NCBI GenBank assembly: GCA_030424705.1
Contig: JAUHWJ010000009.1
Span: forward strand, 1-13,811
DNA from: Alphaproteobacteria bacterium
GTDB taxonomy: Bacteria > Pseudomonadota > Alphaproteobacteria > Rhodobacterales > Rhodobacteraceae
Direction of reading: 5' to 3'
Length of the DNA stretch: 13,811 bases
The number at the start of each line of letters is the position of its first letter. Position 1 is the stretch's first letter. The notes beneath the pieces were generated by a model that worked only from the letters and a program-made list of their open reading frames with translations, did not search any database and was not told the origin of the DNA. Below, piece after piece: positions 6,387 to 13,247 of this stretch. The position numbers and the translations under genes were made by a program.

Positions 6387-7357
6387 CCCCAGAGTTCGGG
6401 CGCCGGCGGGTGCACGCCCTGCGCGTCATAGACAAGGCCGGGCCGCCGGTCCCTCGCGAGGAGGAGCGGCCCGTCGAGATCGGTGAAGGCCGCGCCCTGC
6501 GCGGCGAGCACGGCGGGCGCCATGCCGAGGGAGGAGCCGATCATGCAGCCGACCATAACCTTCATCCCCGCCTCGAGCGCCGCCTCGCGAAGCGCCAGCG
6601 CCTCGGTCAGCCCGCCGGTCTTGTCGAGCTTGATGTTGACCATGTCGTACTTGCCGACCAGCCCGGCGAGCGAGGCGCGGTCATGCGCGGCCTCGTCGGC
6701 GCAGACGGGAAGCGGCCTCTCCGCCCCGGCGAGCGGCGCATCCTCCCCCGCCGGCAGCGGCTGCTCCACCACCGCGACGCCGAGGCTGAGGAGCAGCGGC
6801 GCGATCTCCGTATAGAGGTCCAGCGTCCAGCCCTCGTTGGCGTCCACGATCATCGTCGCGCCCGGCGCGCCGCGGCGGACGGCGCGGAGGCGGTCGAGAT
6901 CCTCCTCCCCGCCGCCGAGCTTGATCTTCAGGAGCGGGCGCTGCGCGTTCTCCCGCGCCTTCGCCTCCATCTCCTCCGGGCTCGCAAGCGAAAGCGTGTA
7001 GGCGGTGACCTGCGGCTTCGGCTCGAGCAGCCCTGCCAATTCCCAGGCGCGCTTGCCGGCCCGCTTGGCTTCAAGGTCCCAGAAGGCGCAGTCGAGCGCA
7101 TTCCGGGCCGCGCCCGGCTTCATCTCGGCATTCAAAGCGGCTCGGCTTCCGCCGCCGGCATCGAGCCAGCCCTCGATCTCCGCGATCACGCCTTCCTGCG
7201 TCTCGCCATAGCGGGCATAGGGCACGCATTCGCCCATGCCCCGATGCGCGCCGTCGATCAGCTCGACCGACACCACCTCCGAAACGGTCCTCGATCCGCG
7301 GGAGATGGTGAAGACCCCGGCGATGGGGAAGAGTTCCCGCCGGACCACGCCCCTCAC
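6383..7357 (-). CDS. dgcA: N-acetyl-D-glutamate racemase DgcA (dipeptide-epimerase family, enolase superfamily)
   Basis: Enolase-superfamily enzyme of 324 residues with the architecture of L-Ala-D/L-Glu epimerases. The catalytic pattern is visible: KIK (K144, K146), VDANEGW with D172, VVEQPL with E198, CADEAAHD with D221, and VNIKLDKTGG with K243, the opposing acid-base lysine. GCMIGSSLG closes the barrel. Members of this family encoded directly next to dgcN have been described as racemases converting N-acetyl-D-Glu to N-acetyl-L-Glu in D-glutamate catabolism, and I adopt that name because of the neighbour. On sequence alone it could equally be a murein-peptide (L-Ala-D-Glu) epimerase of the YcjG type. 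The start is GTG at 7357, overlapping the dgcN stop as GTGA; its own stop overlaps the aminotransferase ATG by 4 nt. The three genes are thus translationally coupled. Confidence 0.88.
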   Translation of the reverse strand: MRGVVRRELFPIAGVFTISRGSRTVSEVVSVELIDGAHRGMGECVPYARYGETQEGVIAEIEGWLDAGGGSRAALNAEMKPGAARNALDCAFWDLEAKRAGKRAWELAGLLEPKPQVTAYTLSLASPEEMEAKARENAQRPLLKIKLGGGEEDLDRLRAVRRGAPGATMIVDANEGWTLDLYTEIAPLLLSLGVAVVEQPLPAGEDAPLAGAERPLPVCADEAAHDRASLAGLVGKYDMVNIKLDKTGGLTEALALREAALEAGMKVMVGCMIGSSLGMAPAVLAAQGAAFTDLDGPLLLARDRRPGLVYDAQGVHPPAPELWG

Positions 7358-8349
7358 GGGAGCGCGTCCACCAGCTTGGCCGCGCCGAAGCGGTAGGGGT
7401 CGGTCGCCGGCAGGCCCATCTCGTCCTCAACCTTCGCGAGATAGGCCTTCGCATCGGCCTCGCTCATATGGGCGGTGTTGATGGAGCATGCGATGGAGAC
7501 GCAATCCGGGTTCACCACCCGCGCGAGCGTCTCCGCCAGCGGGCGGAGCGGCGCGAGGCTGGGGGAGGGATAATGCGGCAGGCCGCGCATATGCGTCCGC
7601 GTCGGCTCATGGCAGAGCACGAGATAATCCGGCGCGCCGCCATGCACGAGCGCCAGCGTCACCCCCGAGTAGGAGGGGTGGAAGAGGCTGCCCTGCCCCT
7701 CGATCAGGTCGACATGATCCTGGTCGTTCGGCGGGGTCAGCACCTCCACCGCCCCGGCCATGAAGTCCGCCACCACCGCGTCAAGCGGCACGCCGCCGCC
7801 GGTGATGAGGATGCCGGTCTGCCCCGTGGCGCGGAAGGTCGCCTTCCTGCCCCGCGCCAGAAGCTCCTTCTCCATCGCAAGCGTCGTATACATCTTCCCG
7901 CAGGAACAATCCGTCCCGACGGCGAGCACGCGCTTGCCGCTCCGCATCTTCCCCTCGCCGATCGGGTACTTGAAGACCGGGAGCCGCACGTCGAAGAGCT
8001 GCCGCCCCGTCCGCTGCGCGGCGGCGACGAGCGGCGCCTGGTCCTTCAGAAGCGTGTGGAGCCCGGCGGCGATGTCCATCCCCGCCTCCATCGCTTCGAC
8101 GAGCACGGCCATCCAGGCGTCCGAGATGATCCCGCCCCGGTTGGCGACGCCGATCACCAGCGTCTGCGCCCCGGCGGCGGCGGCTTCGGCCACACTCATC
8201 TCCTTCAGGCCCATATCCGCCTTGCAGCCCGGCAGGCGCAACTGGCCGACCGAGACGTCGGGCCGCCAGTCCTTGATCCCCTGCGCCACCTTGGCGGCGA
8301 GGGCGTCCGGCGCGTCGCCGAGGAAGAGGAGATAGGGCTGTCGCAGCAT
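7354..8349 (-). CDS. dgcN: DUF1611-type D-glutamate N-acetyltransferase DgcN
   Basis: First gene of a three-gene operon. DUF1611 proteins paired with a dipeptide-epimerase homologue have been described as acetyl-CoA-dependent D-Glu N-acetyltransferases, the first step of D-glutamate catabolism. The protein has 331 residues: an N-terminal Rossmann-like part (YLLFLGDAPDALAAKVAQG, with VIGVANRGG at 66-73) and a P-loop-like C-terminal domain with VGTDCSCGKMYTTLAMEKEL (144-163), then TGQTGILITGGGVPLDAV and EGQGSLFHPSYSGVTLALVHG (217-237), followed by CHEPTR (246-251). I choose ATG 8349 because GGAGG stands 5 nt upstream and the conserved N-terminus begins there. An in-frame ATG at 8457 would add 36 residues of no recognisable character that cover the putative promoter. 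It ends by a 4-nt overlap with dgcA. The LysR-type regulator DgcR, often nearby, is not in this window. Confidence 0.88.
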   Translation of the reverse strand: MLRQPYLLFLGDAPDALAAKVAQGIKDWRPDVSVGQLRLPGCKADMGLKEMSVAEAAAAGAQTLVIGVANRGGIISDAWMAVLVEAMEAGMDIAAGLHTLLKDQAPLVAAAQRTGRQLFDVRLPVFKYPIGEGKMRSGKRVLAVGTDCSCGKMYTTLAMEKELLARGRKATFRATGQTGILITGGGVPLDAVVADFMAGAVEVLTPPNDQDHVDLIEGQGSLFHPSYSGVTLALVHGGAPDYLVLCHEPTRTHMRGLPHYPSPSLAPLRPLAETLARVVNPDCVSIACSINTAHMSEADAKAYLAKVEDEMGLPATDPYRFGAAKLVDALP

Positions 8350-8374
8350 CGGGGCCTCCGTGTCGAAAGCCTGA

Positions 8375-8408
8375 ATTCGTGGGTTAACGGCGCTTCGAGT
8401 CAAGCGCC
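8375..8408 (-). promoter_or_regulatory. Candidate dgcN promoter with an inverted-repeat operator
   Basis: On the minus strand TTGACT (8403-8398) is a near-consensus -35 about 50 nt upstream of the dgcN ATG. At 17-nt spacing the -10 position reads ACGAAT (8380-8375), which is weak. The perfect inverted repeat GGCGCTT-6 nt-AAGCGCC (8389-8395 and 8402-8408) overlaps the -35, as an operator or activator site would. Which factor binds is unknown. Confidence 0.38.
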
Positions 8409-8470
8409 GCTGCTGCGCCGCAGCGAAATCGCAACGCGCTTGCGGGGTCGGCGCCAAGACGCGGAGGTTT

Positions 8471-8536
8471 GCGCAAAATCTTGCGCGAGCGTCGCAACGC
8501 TTCGAAGATTCTTCGGCAAGGCCGCCGCCAGGCGGC
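8471..8536. terminator. Cluster of hairpins downstream of the Rieske operon
   Basis: Three perfect inverted repeats lie between the last gene of the Rieske operon and the dgcN promoter: GCCGCC-GCCA-GGCGGC (8521-8536), beginning 3 nt past the stop codon; CGAAG-ATT-CTTCG (8503-8515); and GCGCAA-AATC-TTGCGC (8471-8486). None has a clear U-tract on the minus strand, so termination could be Rho-dependent or these could be protein sites. I read the first as a likely terminator or 3'-end stabiliser. Confidence 0.35.
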
Positions 8537-8539
8537 GCG

Positions 8540-8794
8540 TTACTCGTGCTTTCCGAGGCGGGACCACAGCTTCTCCGCTCCTGTCAGGAGCGCGAAGGCG
8601 AAGACGCCCCAGAGGATCAGATCATAGGCGCCGAGCCCAATCATCCGCATCCAGCCGCGCCAGAGGTCCCCGCCCGGCGGGAGGACGCCGAGGAGCGGCA
8701 CCGGCCCCCAGAGCCGGAACGGCCAGAACCGGGAAATATAGGCCAGCGCCAGCGCGAGCAGGAGAAACAGGACCGCGCCGAGGAGACCGCGCAT
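8540..8794 (-). CDS. Small two-helix membrane protein of the Rieske operon
   Basis: I do not recognise a named family. The 84-residue product has a first hydrophobic helix (about 4-22), a Pro/Trp-rich middle (SRFWPFRLWGPVPLLGVLPPGGDLWRGW is the region 21-48) and a second helix (about 52-72), ending in a basic tail (EKLWSRLGKHE). The ATG at 8794 lies 1 nt after the stop of the upstream Cys-motif gene, so the two are almost certainly co-translated. It is the last gene of the four-gene operon. A role as a small subunit or assembly factor of the membrane redox module is inferred from position only. The reading frame is short but is supported by its hydrophobic pattern, its packing and the absence of any competing frame. 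Confidence 0.72.
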   Translation of the reverse strand: MRGLLGAVLFLLLALALAYISRFWPFRLWGPVPLLGVLPPGGDLWRGWMRMIGLGAYDLILWGVFAFALLTGAEKLWSRLGKHE

Positions 8795-8795
8795 C

Positions 8796-9551
8796 TCAGA
8801 GCGCCCTCAGCGTCGCCGGGTCGATCCGGAAGACGAGGAGATCGCCGATCCGTTCGATCTCGCCTTCGACCGAGACATAGGCGGCGGTGAAGGCGAGCGC
8901 CTCCGGCGGGAGCGGCCCGCCCTCCGGCCCGGCCATCAGCAGAAACGTCGCGCCCTCAATCGGCGCCGCAGAGACGAACACGGCCGGAACCCCGCCGGTG
9001 ATGCAGAGATTGGCGCAGGCCTTGTGCGAGAGGCCGCGCCCGGGCCGCATCGCCCCGGCGGCGCATTTCCCGTCGCAGATTTCGCCTTCGAGGCGCCAGC
9101 GCCCGAGCCGTTCGGGAGGGGAGAGCGCGGGCGCATCGCCTTCGGCGGCGGAGAGGTTCCGCTCCCCGCCGCCGATCTGGAGCATGTCGAGATCGCCGCG
9201 CCTCAGGATCACGCCGCCGGCCTTCACGAGTCTCCTGTCAAGCGCGGCGACCTGCGGTGGCGCGAACTTCCCGCCGCCCGACAACATCACCGTCCGCCCG
9301 GCGGCGAGGCGTTCGGAGCCCTCCGTCACCCGGATCACCGGATAGGGATGGAGGGAAAGGACGCCCGTCACCTCCTGCCGCCCGAAATCGAAGCGGAAGC
9401 CGGCCTCGTCCGGCGCCGCCTGGGTGGAGGCCGCGAACCAGCCGGCGACGGCGAAGAGCAGGATCAAAGCCGCGGCGATGGCGGCGAGGAACGGCCGGAG
9501 CCCCGGCGGTATCGGGAAGAAGCCGATGAAGAACTCGTCCCGCGCCCTCAT
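8796..9551 (-). CDS. Membrane-anchored protein with CxxxC and HxxCxxxC signature, uncharacterised
   Basis: The 251 residues have a short cytoplasmic N-terminus, one membrane helix (about 20-41) followed by ASTQAAPDEAG, then a soluble domain predicted to face the periplasm. Its C-terminal half carries GEICDGKC (156-163; C159, C163), GAMRPGRG (166-173), SHKACANLC (175-183; H176, C179, C183) and ITGGVPAVFV, and ends in a strand-rich part closing with LLVFRIDPATLRAL. I have a memory-based impression that uncharacterised proteins encoded beside ferric-reductase/Rieske genes carry a similar GEI-D-KC and H-C-CI-GG pattern; this has not been checked. Four Cys and a His in this arrangement suggest a metal or Fe-S site, or a redox disulfide. 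Its ATG overlaps the stop of the Rieske fusion gene as ATGA and its stop is 1 nt before the next gene. The biochemical function is unknown. Confidence 0.82.
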   Translation of the reverse strand: MRARDEFFIGFFPIPPGLRPFLAAIAAALILLFAVAGWFAASTQAAPDEAGFRFDFGRQEVTGVLSLHPYPVIRVTEGSERLAAGRTVMLSGGGKFAPPQVAALDRRLVKAGGVILRRGDLDMLQIGGGERNLSAAEGDAPALSPPERLGRWRLEGEICDGKCAAGAMRPGRGLSHKACANLCITGGVPAVFVSAAPIEGATFLLMAGPEGGPLPPEALAFTAAYVSVEGEIERIGDLLVFRIDPATLRAL

Positions 9552-10582
9552 CTCGGGGCCTCAAGCGGCTGAACCGGCGTTCCGGGCGGGTTCGCCCGCG
9601 CGTCGATCTCGATCAGCCCGGCGCGGAGCCGCAGCCGATAGGTCGGCACCTTCTCGGTGAAAGGGGCCGGCGAGCATCCGTCATCGACCCGGTACTGGAA
9701 GCCGTGCCAGGGGCAGGTCACGCAGCCGTCCACGACCCGCCCCTCGCCCAGCGGCCCGTTCTGGTGGGCGCAGGCGTTCGAGATGGCGGAGAACCGACCC
9801 TCATGGCGGAAGACGGCCGCCCGCTCGCCCCCGGCGAGCCGGACGACCCGCGCGCGCCCCTCCTCGATCTCCTCCGGCCGGCAGACGGGAACCCACTCTC
9901 CCATAGCCGCCGCGGCCCCCCGCTCCTTCCGCCACGCGGCGAGATGGAGCCCCGCGACGAGGAGCGCGAGCGCCCAGACCAGCGCGGGAAAGGCGAGCCC
10001 CCGCACCCCCTGCGCCGCGCCGAGCGTCACATGCGCGACGACGGCGGCGTAGGCCGGATAGATCAGGTAGTGCAGCGACTTCCAGATCCGCGGCGTCAGG
10101 AACGAGAGCCAGAAGTCATGGCTCGTCGCCGCGAGGATGAGGAGCGCGAGGAGCGCGAACATCCCGAACGCCTCGAACGGGAATCCGAGCGCCCTGTCAT
10201 AGGCCGTATTGGAGAAGAGCAGCGCCTCCCATGAGGGGAGCGGCGTGAAGACGAAGTACCAGTTGAAGACGAAGAGGAAATGGCTGAGCGCAACCAGCGC
10301 CGTCATCACCCCGAAATGCCGGCGGTTGTAGAGGAGCGGCAGGAACCGCCCGTCGAGCCGCGCCAGCGGGCCGATCATCAGGATCACGCTCATCATCAGG
10401 AAGGCGCAGGAGCCGAAGGCCCGGGCGTTGTGGATCGGCGGCGTGATCGGGCTCGCATGGCCGAGCAGGGCCGGGCCAAGCTCGACGAAGATCCAGAGAT
10501 AGAGCCCGACGGCGAGCGCGAGGGCGAGGTTGTAGCGGTGCTTGAATCCGTTCCACTGCACCGGGATGTAGGAGACGCTCAT
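9548..10582 (-). CDS. Ferric-reductase-like transmembrane domain fused to a Rieske [2Fe-2S] domain
   Basis: 344-residue fusion. Residues about 1-216 form a six-helix ferric-reductase-like domain (helices near 18-38, 56-76, 90-112, 135-153, 170-190, 196-215) with His residues suited to b-heme ligation (H101 in ALSHF; H171 and H184 in [17 protein letters not shown]). Residues about 228-334 form a Rieske domain with C271-A-H273 and C290-PW-H293, the full CxH/CxxH ligand set of a [2Fe-2S] cluster. Basic residues (RR at 87-88, RKER at 218-221) place the loop between helices 2 and 3, and the C-terminus, on the cytoplasmic side by the positive-inside rule, so the Rieske cluster is probably cytoplasmic. 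I infer transmembrane electron transfer. The start is ATG 10582, overlapping the upstream stop as ATGA. An in-frame extension to 10759 is Pro/Ala/Gly-rich, overlaps the upstream gene and is rejected. Confidence 0.9.
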   Translation of the reverse strand: MSVSYIPVQWNGFKHRYNLALALAVGLYLWIFVELGPALLGHASPITPPIHNARAFGSCAFLMMSVILMIGPLARLDGRFLPLLYNRRHFGVMTALVALSHFLFVFNWYFVFTPLPSWEALLFSNTAYDRALGFPFEAFGMFALLALLILAATSHDFWLSFLTPRIWKSLHYLIYPAYAAVVAHVTLGAAQGVRGLAFPALVWALALLVAGLHLAAWRKERGAAAAMGEWVPVCRPEEIEEGRARVVRLAGGERAAVFRHEGRFSAISNACAHQNGPLGEGRVVDGCVTCPWHGFQYRVDDGCSPAPFTEKVPTYRLRLRAGLIEIDARANPPGTPVQPLEAPR

Positions 10583-10992
10583 TCCGGCGCCGCCAGCAGC
10601 ACAGGCGCGCCCGAGGGCGGCGCCTGCCGGATGGCGAGGCCCGCGAGGATCGTGAGCGGGATCAGGACGGCGAGGAGGAGCGCAGCGAAGCCATGCGCCC
10701 GCCGGGGCGGCAGGTGCCGTTTCGCCCAATCGTCCCGCCCCGTCTCCAGGACCAACCAACGCCAGAGGACCAGCGGCCAGATCAGCAGGACGCCGGGGAT
10801 CAGCAGCGGGCGGAAAATCCAGGCGCCGCGAGCGTTCGGCTCCACGCGCCCGACGCCCCAGAGCAGGAACGGGACGGACACGACCGCTCCGGCCCAGAGC
10901 CAGAGGCGGGCGAGATCGATGAGAAGGGCGGCGGTCTGCACGACGATGATCCTCGCTACTCGGTTGCTCATAGCCGCCGCGGGCGACAGCAT
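10579..10992 (-). CDS. Small three-helix membrane protein, first gene of the Rieske operon
   Basis: I do not recognise the family. The 137 residues contain three probable membrane helices (about 29-50, 60-82 and 100-122), separated by [13 protein letters not shown] and by a basic loop [19 protein letters not shown] (83-101), followed by a short Ala/Pro-rich tail. It ends in a 4-nt ATGA overlap with the ferric-reductase/Rieske gene, so it is the promoter-proximal member of the operon. A role as a subunit or assembly partner is inferred from coupling only. The start is uncertain: ATG 10992 has a GGAAA-like purine run about 10 nt upstream and is used here; ATG 10971, seven codons later, has no ribosome-binding site but begins closer to the hydrophobic part. 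Confidence 0.75.
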   Translation of the reverse strand: MLSPAAAMSNRVARIIVVQTAALLIDLARLWLWAGAVVSVPFLLWGVGRVEPNARGAWIFRPLLIPGVLLIWPLVLWRWLVLETGRDDWAKRHLPPRRAHGFAALLLAVLIPLTILAGLAIRQAPPSGAPVLLAAPE

Positions 10993-11023
10993 GATGTCAC
11001 GTTTCCATCAGCGCCGCGCTCGC

Positions 11024-11054
11024 TTTTCCTGAGGCCGCCGAAGGGTTATACCCT
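11024..11054 (+). promoter_or_regulatory. Candidate ilvD promoter with a palindrome in the divergent intergenic region
   Basis: The 93-nt region between the Rieske operon and ilvD must hold both divergent promoters. AGGGT-TAT-ACCCT (11042-11054) is a perfect palindrome that contains TATACC on the plus strand and TATAAC (five of six to -10) on the minus strand. For ilvD the -35 position at 17-nt spacing reads TTTTCC (11024-11029), a weak match. Transcription from here would give ilvD a leader of only about 28 nt, too short for peptide-mediated attenuation. One regulator bound at the palindrome could affect both directions. Confidence 0.35.
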
Positions 11055-11085
11055 CGGGCAAAAGCCACGCCCCGGAGGACGCCAG

Positions 11086-12966
11086 ATGCCCGAATACCGC
11101 TCCCGCACCACCACCCACGGCCGCAACATGGCTGGCGCCCGCGCGCTCTGGCGCGCGACCGGCATGGGGGAGTCCGATTTCGGCAAGCCGATCATCGCCA
11201 TCGCTAATTCCTTCACGCAGTTCGTGCCCGGCCATGTCCACCTCAAGGACCTCGGCCAGATGGTGGCGCGCGAGATCGAGAAGGCGGGGGGCGTCGCCAA
11301 GGAGTTCAACACCATCGCCGTGGATGACGGGATCGCGATGGGGCATGACGGGATGCTCTATTCCCTGCCGAGCCGGGAGATCATCGCCGACAGCGTCGAA
11401 TACATGTGCAACGCCCATTGCGCGGACGCGGTGATCTGCATCTCGAACTGCGACAAGATCACGCCCGGAATGCTGATGGCGGCGATGCGGCTCAACATTC
11501 CGGCGATCTTCGTCTCCGGCGGGCCGATGGAGGCGGGCAAGGTCATCCTCGACGGGACGGAGCGGAAGGTCGACCTCGTCGACGCGATGATGAATGCGGT
11601 GAACCCCAACGTCTCCGAGGCGGACAGCGAGAAGACGGAGCGGAGCGCCTGCCCGACCTGCGGCTCCTGTTCCGGCATGTTCACGGCGAACTCGATGAAC
11701 TGCCTCACCGAGGCGCTGGGCCTCGCGCTGCCGGGGAACGGCTCCACGCTCGCCACGCACGCCTACCGGAAGGAGCTCTTCCTCGAAGCGGCGCGGACGA
11801 TCGTGTCGCTCGCCCGCCGCTGGTACGAGCAGGACGACGTGACGGCGACGCCGCGGGGCATCGCGAATTTCGAGAGCTTCGAGAACGCGATGACGCTTGA
11901 CATCGCGATGGGCGGGTCGACCAACACGATCCTCCACCTCCTCGCCGCGGCGCGGGAGGGGGGGGTGCCCTTCACGATGGACGATATCGACCGGCTTTCG
12001 CGCCGGGTGCCGCATCTCTCCAAGCTCGCGCCCTCGACCTCCGAGTATCACATGGAGGATTTCCACCGCGCCGGCGGCATCATGCGGCTGATGGGGGAGC
12101 TGGACCGGCTGGGGCTGATCCATCGGGACCGGCCGACGGTCCATTCGAAGACCTACGCCGAGGCGCTGGAGAAGTGGGACGTGCTGCGGAACCCGGCGCC
12201 CGAGGTGCTGGAATTCTTCCGCGCCGCGCCGGGCGGGGTGCGGACGACGGAGGCGTTCAGCACCTCCAACCTCTGGAAGGACCTCGACCTCGACGGGGAA
12301 AAGGGCTGCATCCGGAACGGGGCGCACGCCTATTCACAGGATGGCGGGCTCGCCGTCCTTTACGGGAACATCGCGGAGGACGGGTGCATCGTGAAGACGG
12401 CGGGGGTGCCGGAGGAATGCCTCGAATTCACCGGCAAGGCGATCGTGTTCGAGAGCCAGGACAGCGCGGTGAAGGGCATCCTCGGGAACAAGGTGAAGCC
12501 CGGAGACGTGGTGGTGATCCGCTATGAGGGGCCGAAGGGCGGGCCGGGGATGCAGGAGATGCTCTATCCGACCTCCTACCTGAAGGCGGTGGGGCTCGGG
12601 AAATCCTGCGCCCTCATCACGGACGGGCGGTTCTCCGGCGGCTCCTCCGGCCTCTCCATCGGGCATATCTCGCCTGAGGCGGCGCTCGGCGGGGCGGTCG
12701 GGCTGATCGAGGACGGGGACGAGATCCGCATCTCGATCTCGGGGCGGAGCCTCAGCCTCAACGTCTCCGACGCCGTGCTGGCCGAGCGGCGGCGGGCGAT
12801 GGAGGCGAAGGGGGCGGCGGCGTGGCAGCCCGTGGAGGTCCGGCCCCGGAAGATCACCCCCGCGCTCAAGGTCTTCGCGGCCTTCGCGACCTCGGCCTCC
12901 GAAGGGGCGGTGCGGGACGTGGACGGGTTCCTCGCGGCCCGGACAAGGAGCCTCGCGGCGGAGTGA
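11086..12966 (+). CDS. ilvD: Dihydroxy-acid dehydratase
   Basis: Dehydrates 2,3-dihydroxy-isovalerate and 2,3-dihydroxy-3-methylvalerate to the 2-oxo acids, the third common step of valine and isoleucine synthesis; its valine product also feeds leucine and pantothenate. At 626 residues it is close to E. coli IlvD (616). The key positions even share E. coli numbering: Mg2+-binding D80/D81 region ([13 protein letters not shown]), C122-D123-K124 (SNCDK, with the carbamylated Lys), and C195 in [27 protein letters not shown] near the N-terminus and [21 protein letters not shown] near the C-terminus are also conserved. The N-terminus [27 protein letters not shown] is the IlvD type, not 6-phosphogluconate dehydratase (Edd). 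ATG 11086 follows GGAGG (11074-11078) with a 7-nt spacer. It is the only plus-strand gene in the window and stands alone, divergent from the Rieske operon and convergent with the TPR gene. Confidence 0.97.
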   Translation: MPEYRSRTTTHGRNMAGARALWRATGMGESDFGKPIIAIANSFTQFVPGHVHLKDLGQMVAREIEKAGGVAKEFNTIAVDDGIAMGHDGMLYSLPSREIIADSVEYMCNAHCADAVICISNCDKITPGMLMAAMRLNIPAIFVSGGPMEAGKVILDGTERKVDLVDAMMNAVNPNVSEADSEKTERSACPTCGSCSGMFTANSMNCLTEALGLALPGNGSTLATHAYRKELFLEAARTIVSLARRWYEQDDVTATPRGIANFESFENAMTLDIAMGGSTNTILHLLAAAREGGVPFTMDDIDRLSRRVPHLSKLAPSTSEYHMEDFHRAGGIMRLMGELDRLGLIHRDRPTVHSKTYAEALEKWDVLRNPAPEVLEFFRAAPGGVRTTEAFSTSNLWKDLDLDGEKGCIRNGAHAYSQDGGLAVLYGNIAEDGCIVKTAGVPEECLEFTGKAIVFESQDSAVKGILGNKVKPGDVVVIRYEGPKGGPGMQEMLYPTSYLKAVGLGKSCALITDGRFSGGSSGLSIGHISPEAALGGAVGLIEDGDEIRISISGRSLSLNVSDAVLAERRRAMEAKGAAAWQPVEVRPRKITPALKVFAAFATSASEGAVRDVDGFLAARTRSLAAE

Positions 12967-12970
12967 CGGG

Positions 12971-12984
12971 GGCCTCCGGAGGCC
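12971..12984 (+). terminator. Palindrome just downstream of ilvD
   Basis: GGCCTCCGGAGGCC is a perfect 14-bp palindrome starting 4 nt after the ilvD stop. As RNA it could form a 5-bp GC stem with a CCGG loop. There is no U-run, so it may only stabilise or pause the transcript end. Confidence 0.35.
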
Positions 12985-13037
12985 GGTTTCCGCGGATTTC
13001 CATGGATATCGGCCCCGGAGGCTTGATTCCAAACGAA

Positions 13038-13057
13038 AAAAACCGTGATCGGTTTTG
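13038..13057 (-). terminator. Intrinsic terminator between ilvD and the TPR gene, strongest on the minus strand
   Basis: AAAACCG (13039-13045), TGAT loop, CGGTTTT (13050-13056) forms a perfect 7-bp stem. On the minus strand the stem runs into seven T residues, giving a good Rho-independent terminator for transcripts coming from the TPR gene about 190 nt away. On the plus strand the stem ends in only four T residues, so it is a weaker terminator for ilvD, about 70 nt past its stop. It stands out because the surroundings are GC-rich. Confidence 0.62.
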
Positions 13058-13140
13058 AAACAATCTGCGCCCGCCGAGTCAGGCGGGCGGTTGGCGGGGC
13101 GTGGGTAAAATTCACACGGTCGGCGGGAGCGGTGACGCCG

Positions 13141-13237
13141 CCCCCTCTCCCCCGCCCCTCTCCCGCCGGGAGAGGGGTGCGCTGACGGCGCCGTGAGCGC
13201 TTCCTCCCTCCCGGCGGCAGGGAAGAGAGGAGGGAGG
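13141..13237. repeat. REP-like C/T-rich palindromic elements
   Basis: Two GC-rich inverted repeats occupy the gap after the TPR gene. CCCCTCTCCC-GCC-GGGAGAGGGG (13155-13177) has perfect 10-bp arms, and CCTCCCTCC (13203-13211) pairs with GGAGGGAGG (13229-13237) across a 17-nt loop. Sequences of the CCCCTCTCCC/GGGAGAGGGG type are commonly dispersed between genes in high-GC Proteobacteria. Copies elsewhere in the genome cannot be checked here. The second lies 10 nt past the TPR stop and may protect or end its transcript. Confidence 0.5.
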
Positions 13238-13247
13238 GGCGGGGCGG

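Noticed and set aside
8350..8457. A 36-residue N-terminal extension of DgcN
   Set aside because: GGAGG 5 nt before ATG 8349 and the conserved N-terminus support the shorter form; the extension covers the likely promoter and operator.
10583..10759. A 59-residue N-terminal extension of the ferric-reductase/Rieske protein
   Set aside because: It is low-complexity, lies out of frame inside the upstream membrane-protein gene, and is unnecessary given the ATGA junction at 10582.
10693..11085. A 131-residue N-terminal extension of IlvD
   Set aside because: It runs antisense through the 137-residue membrane protein; ATG 11086 has GGAGG at proper spacing and gives the family's normal length.
11008..12327. 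A 439-codon minus-strand frame opposite ilvD
   Set aside because: It is Arg/His/Pro-rich with no domain and lies wholly antisense to a highly conserved gene.
11086..12966. 6-phosphogluconate dehydratase (Edd) as the identity of the plus-strand gene
   Set aside because: Edd shares the fold, but the N-terminal signature, the numbering of C122/K124/C195 and the length all match IlvD.
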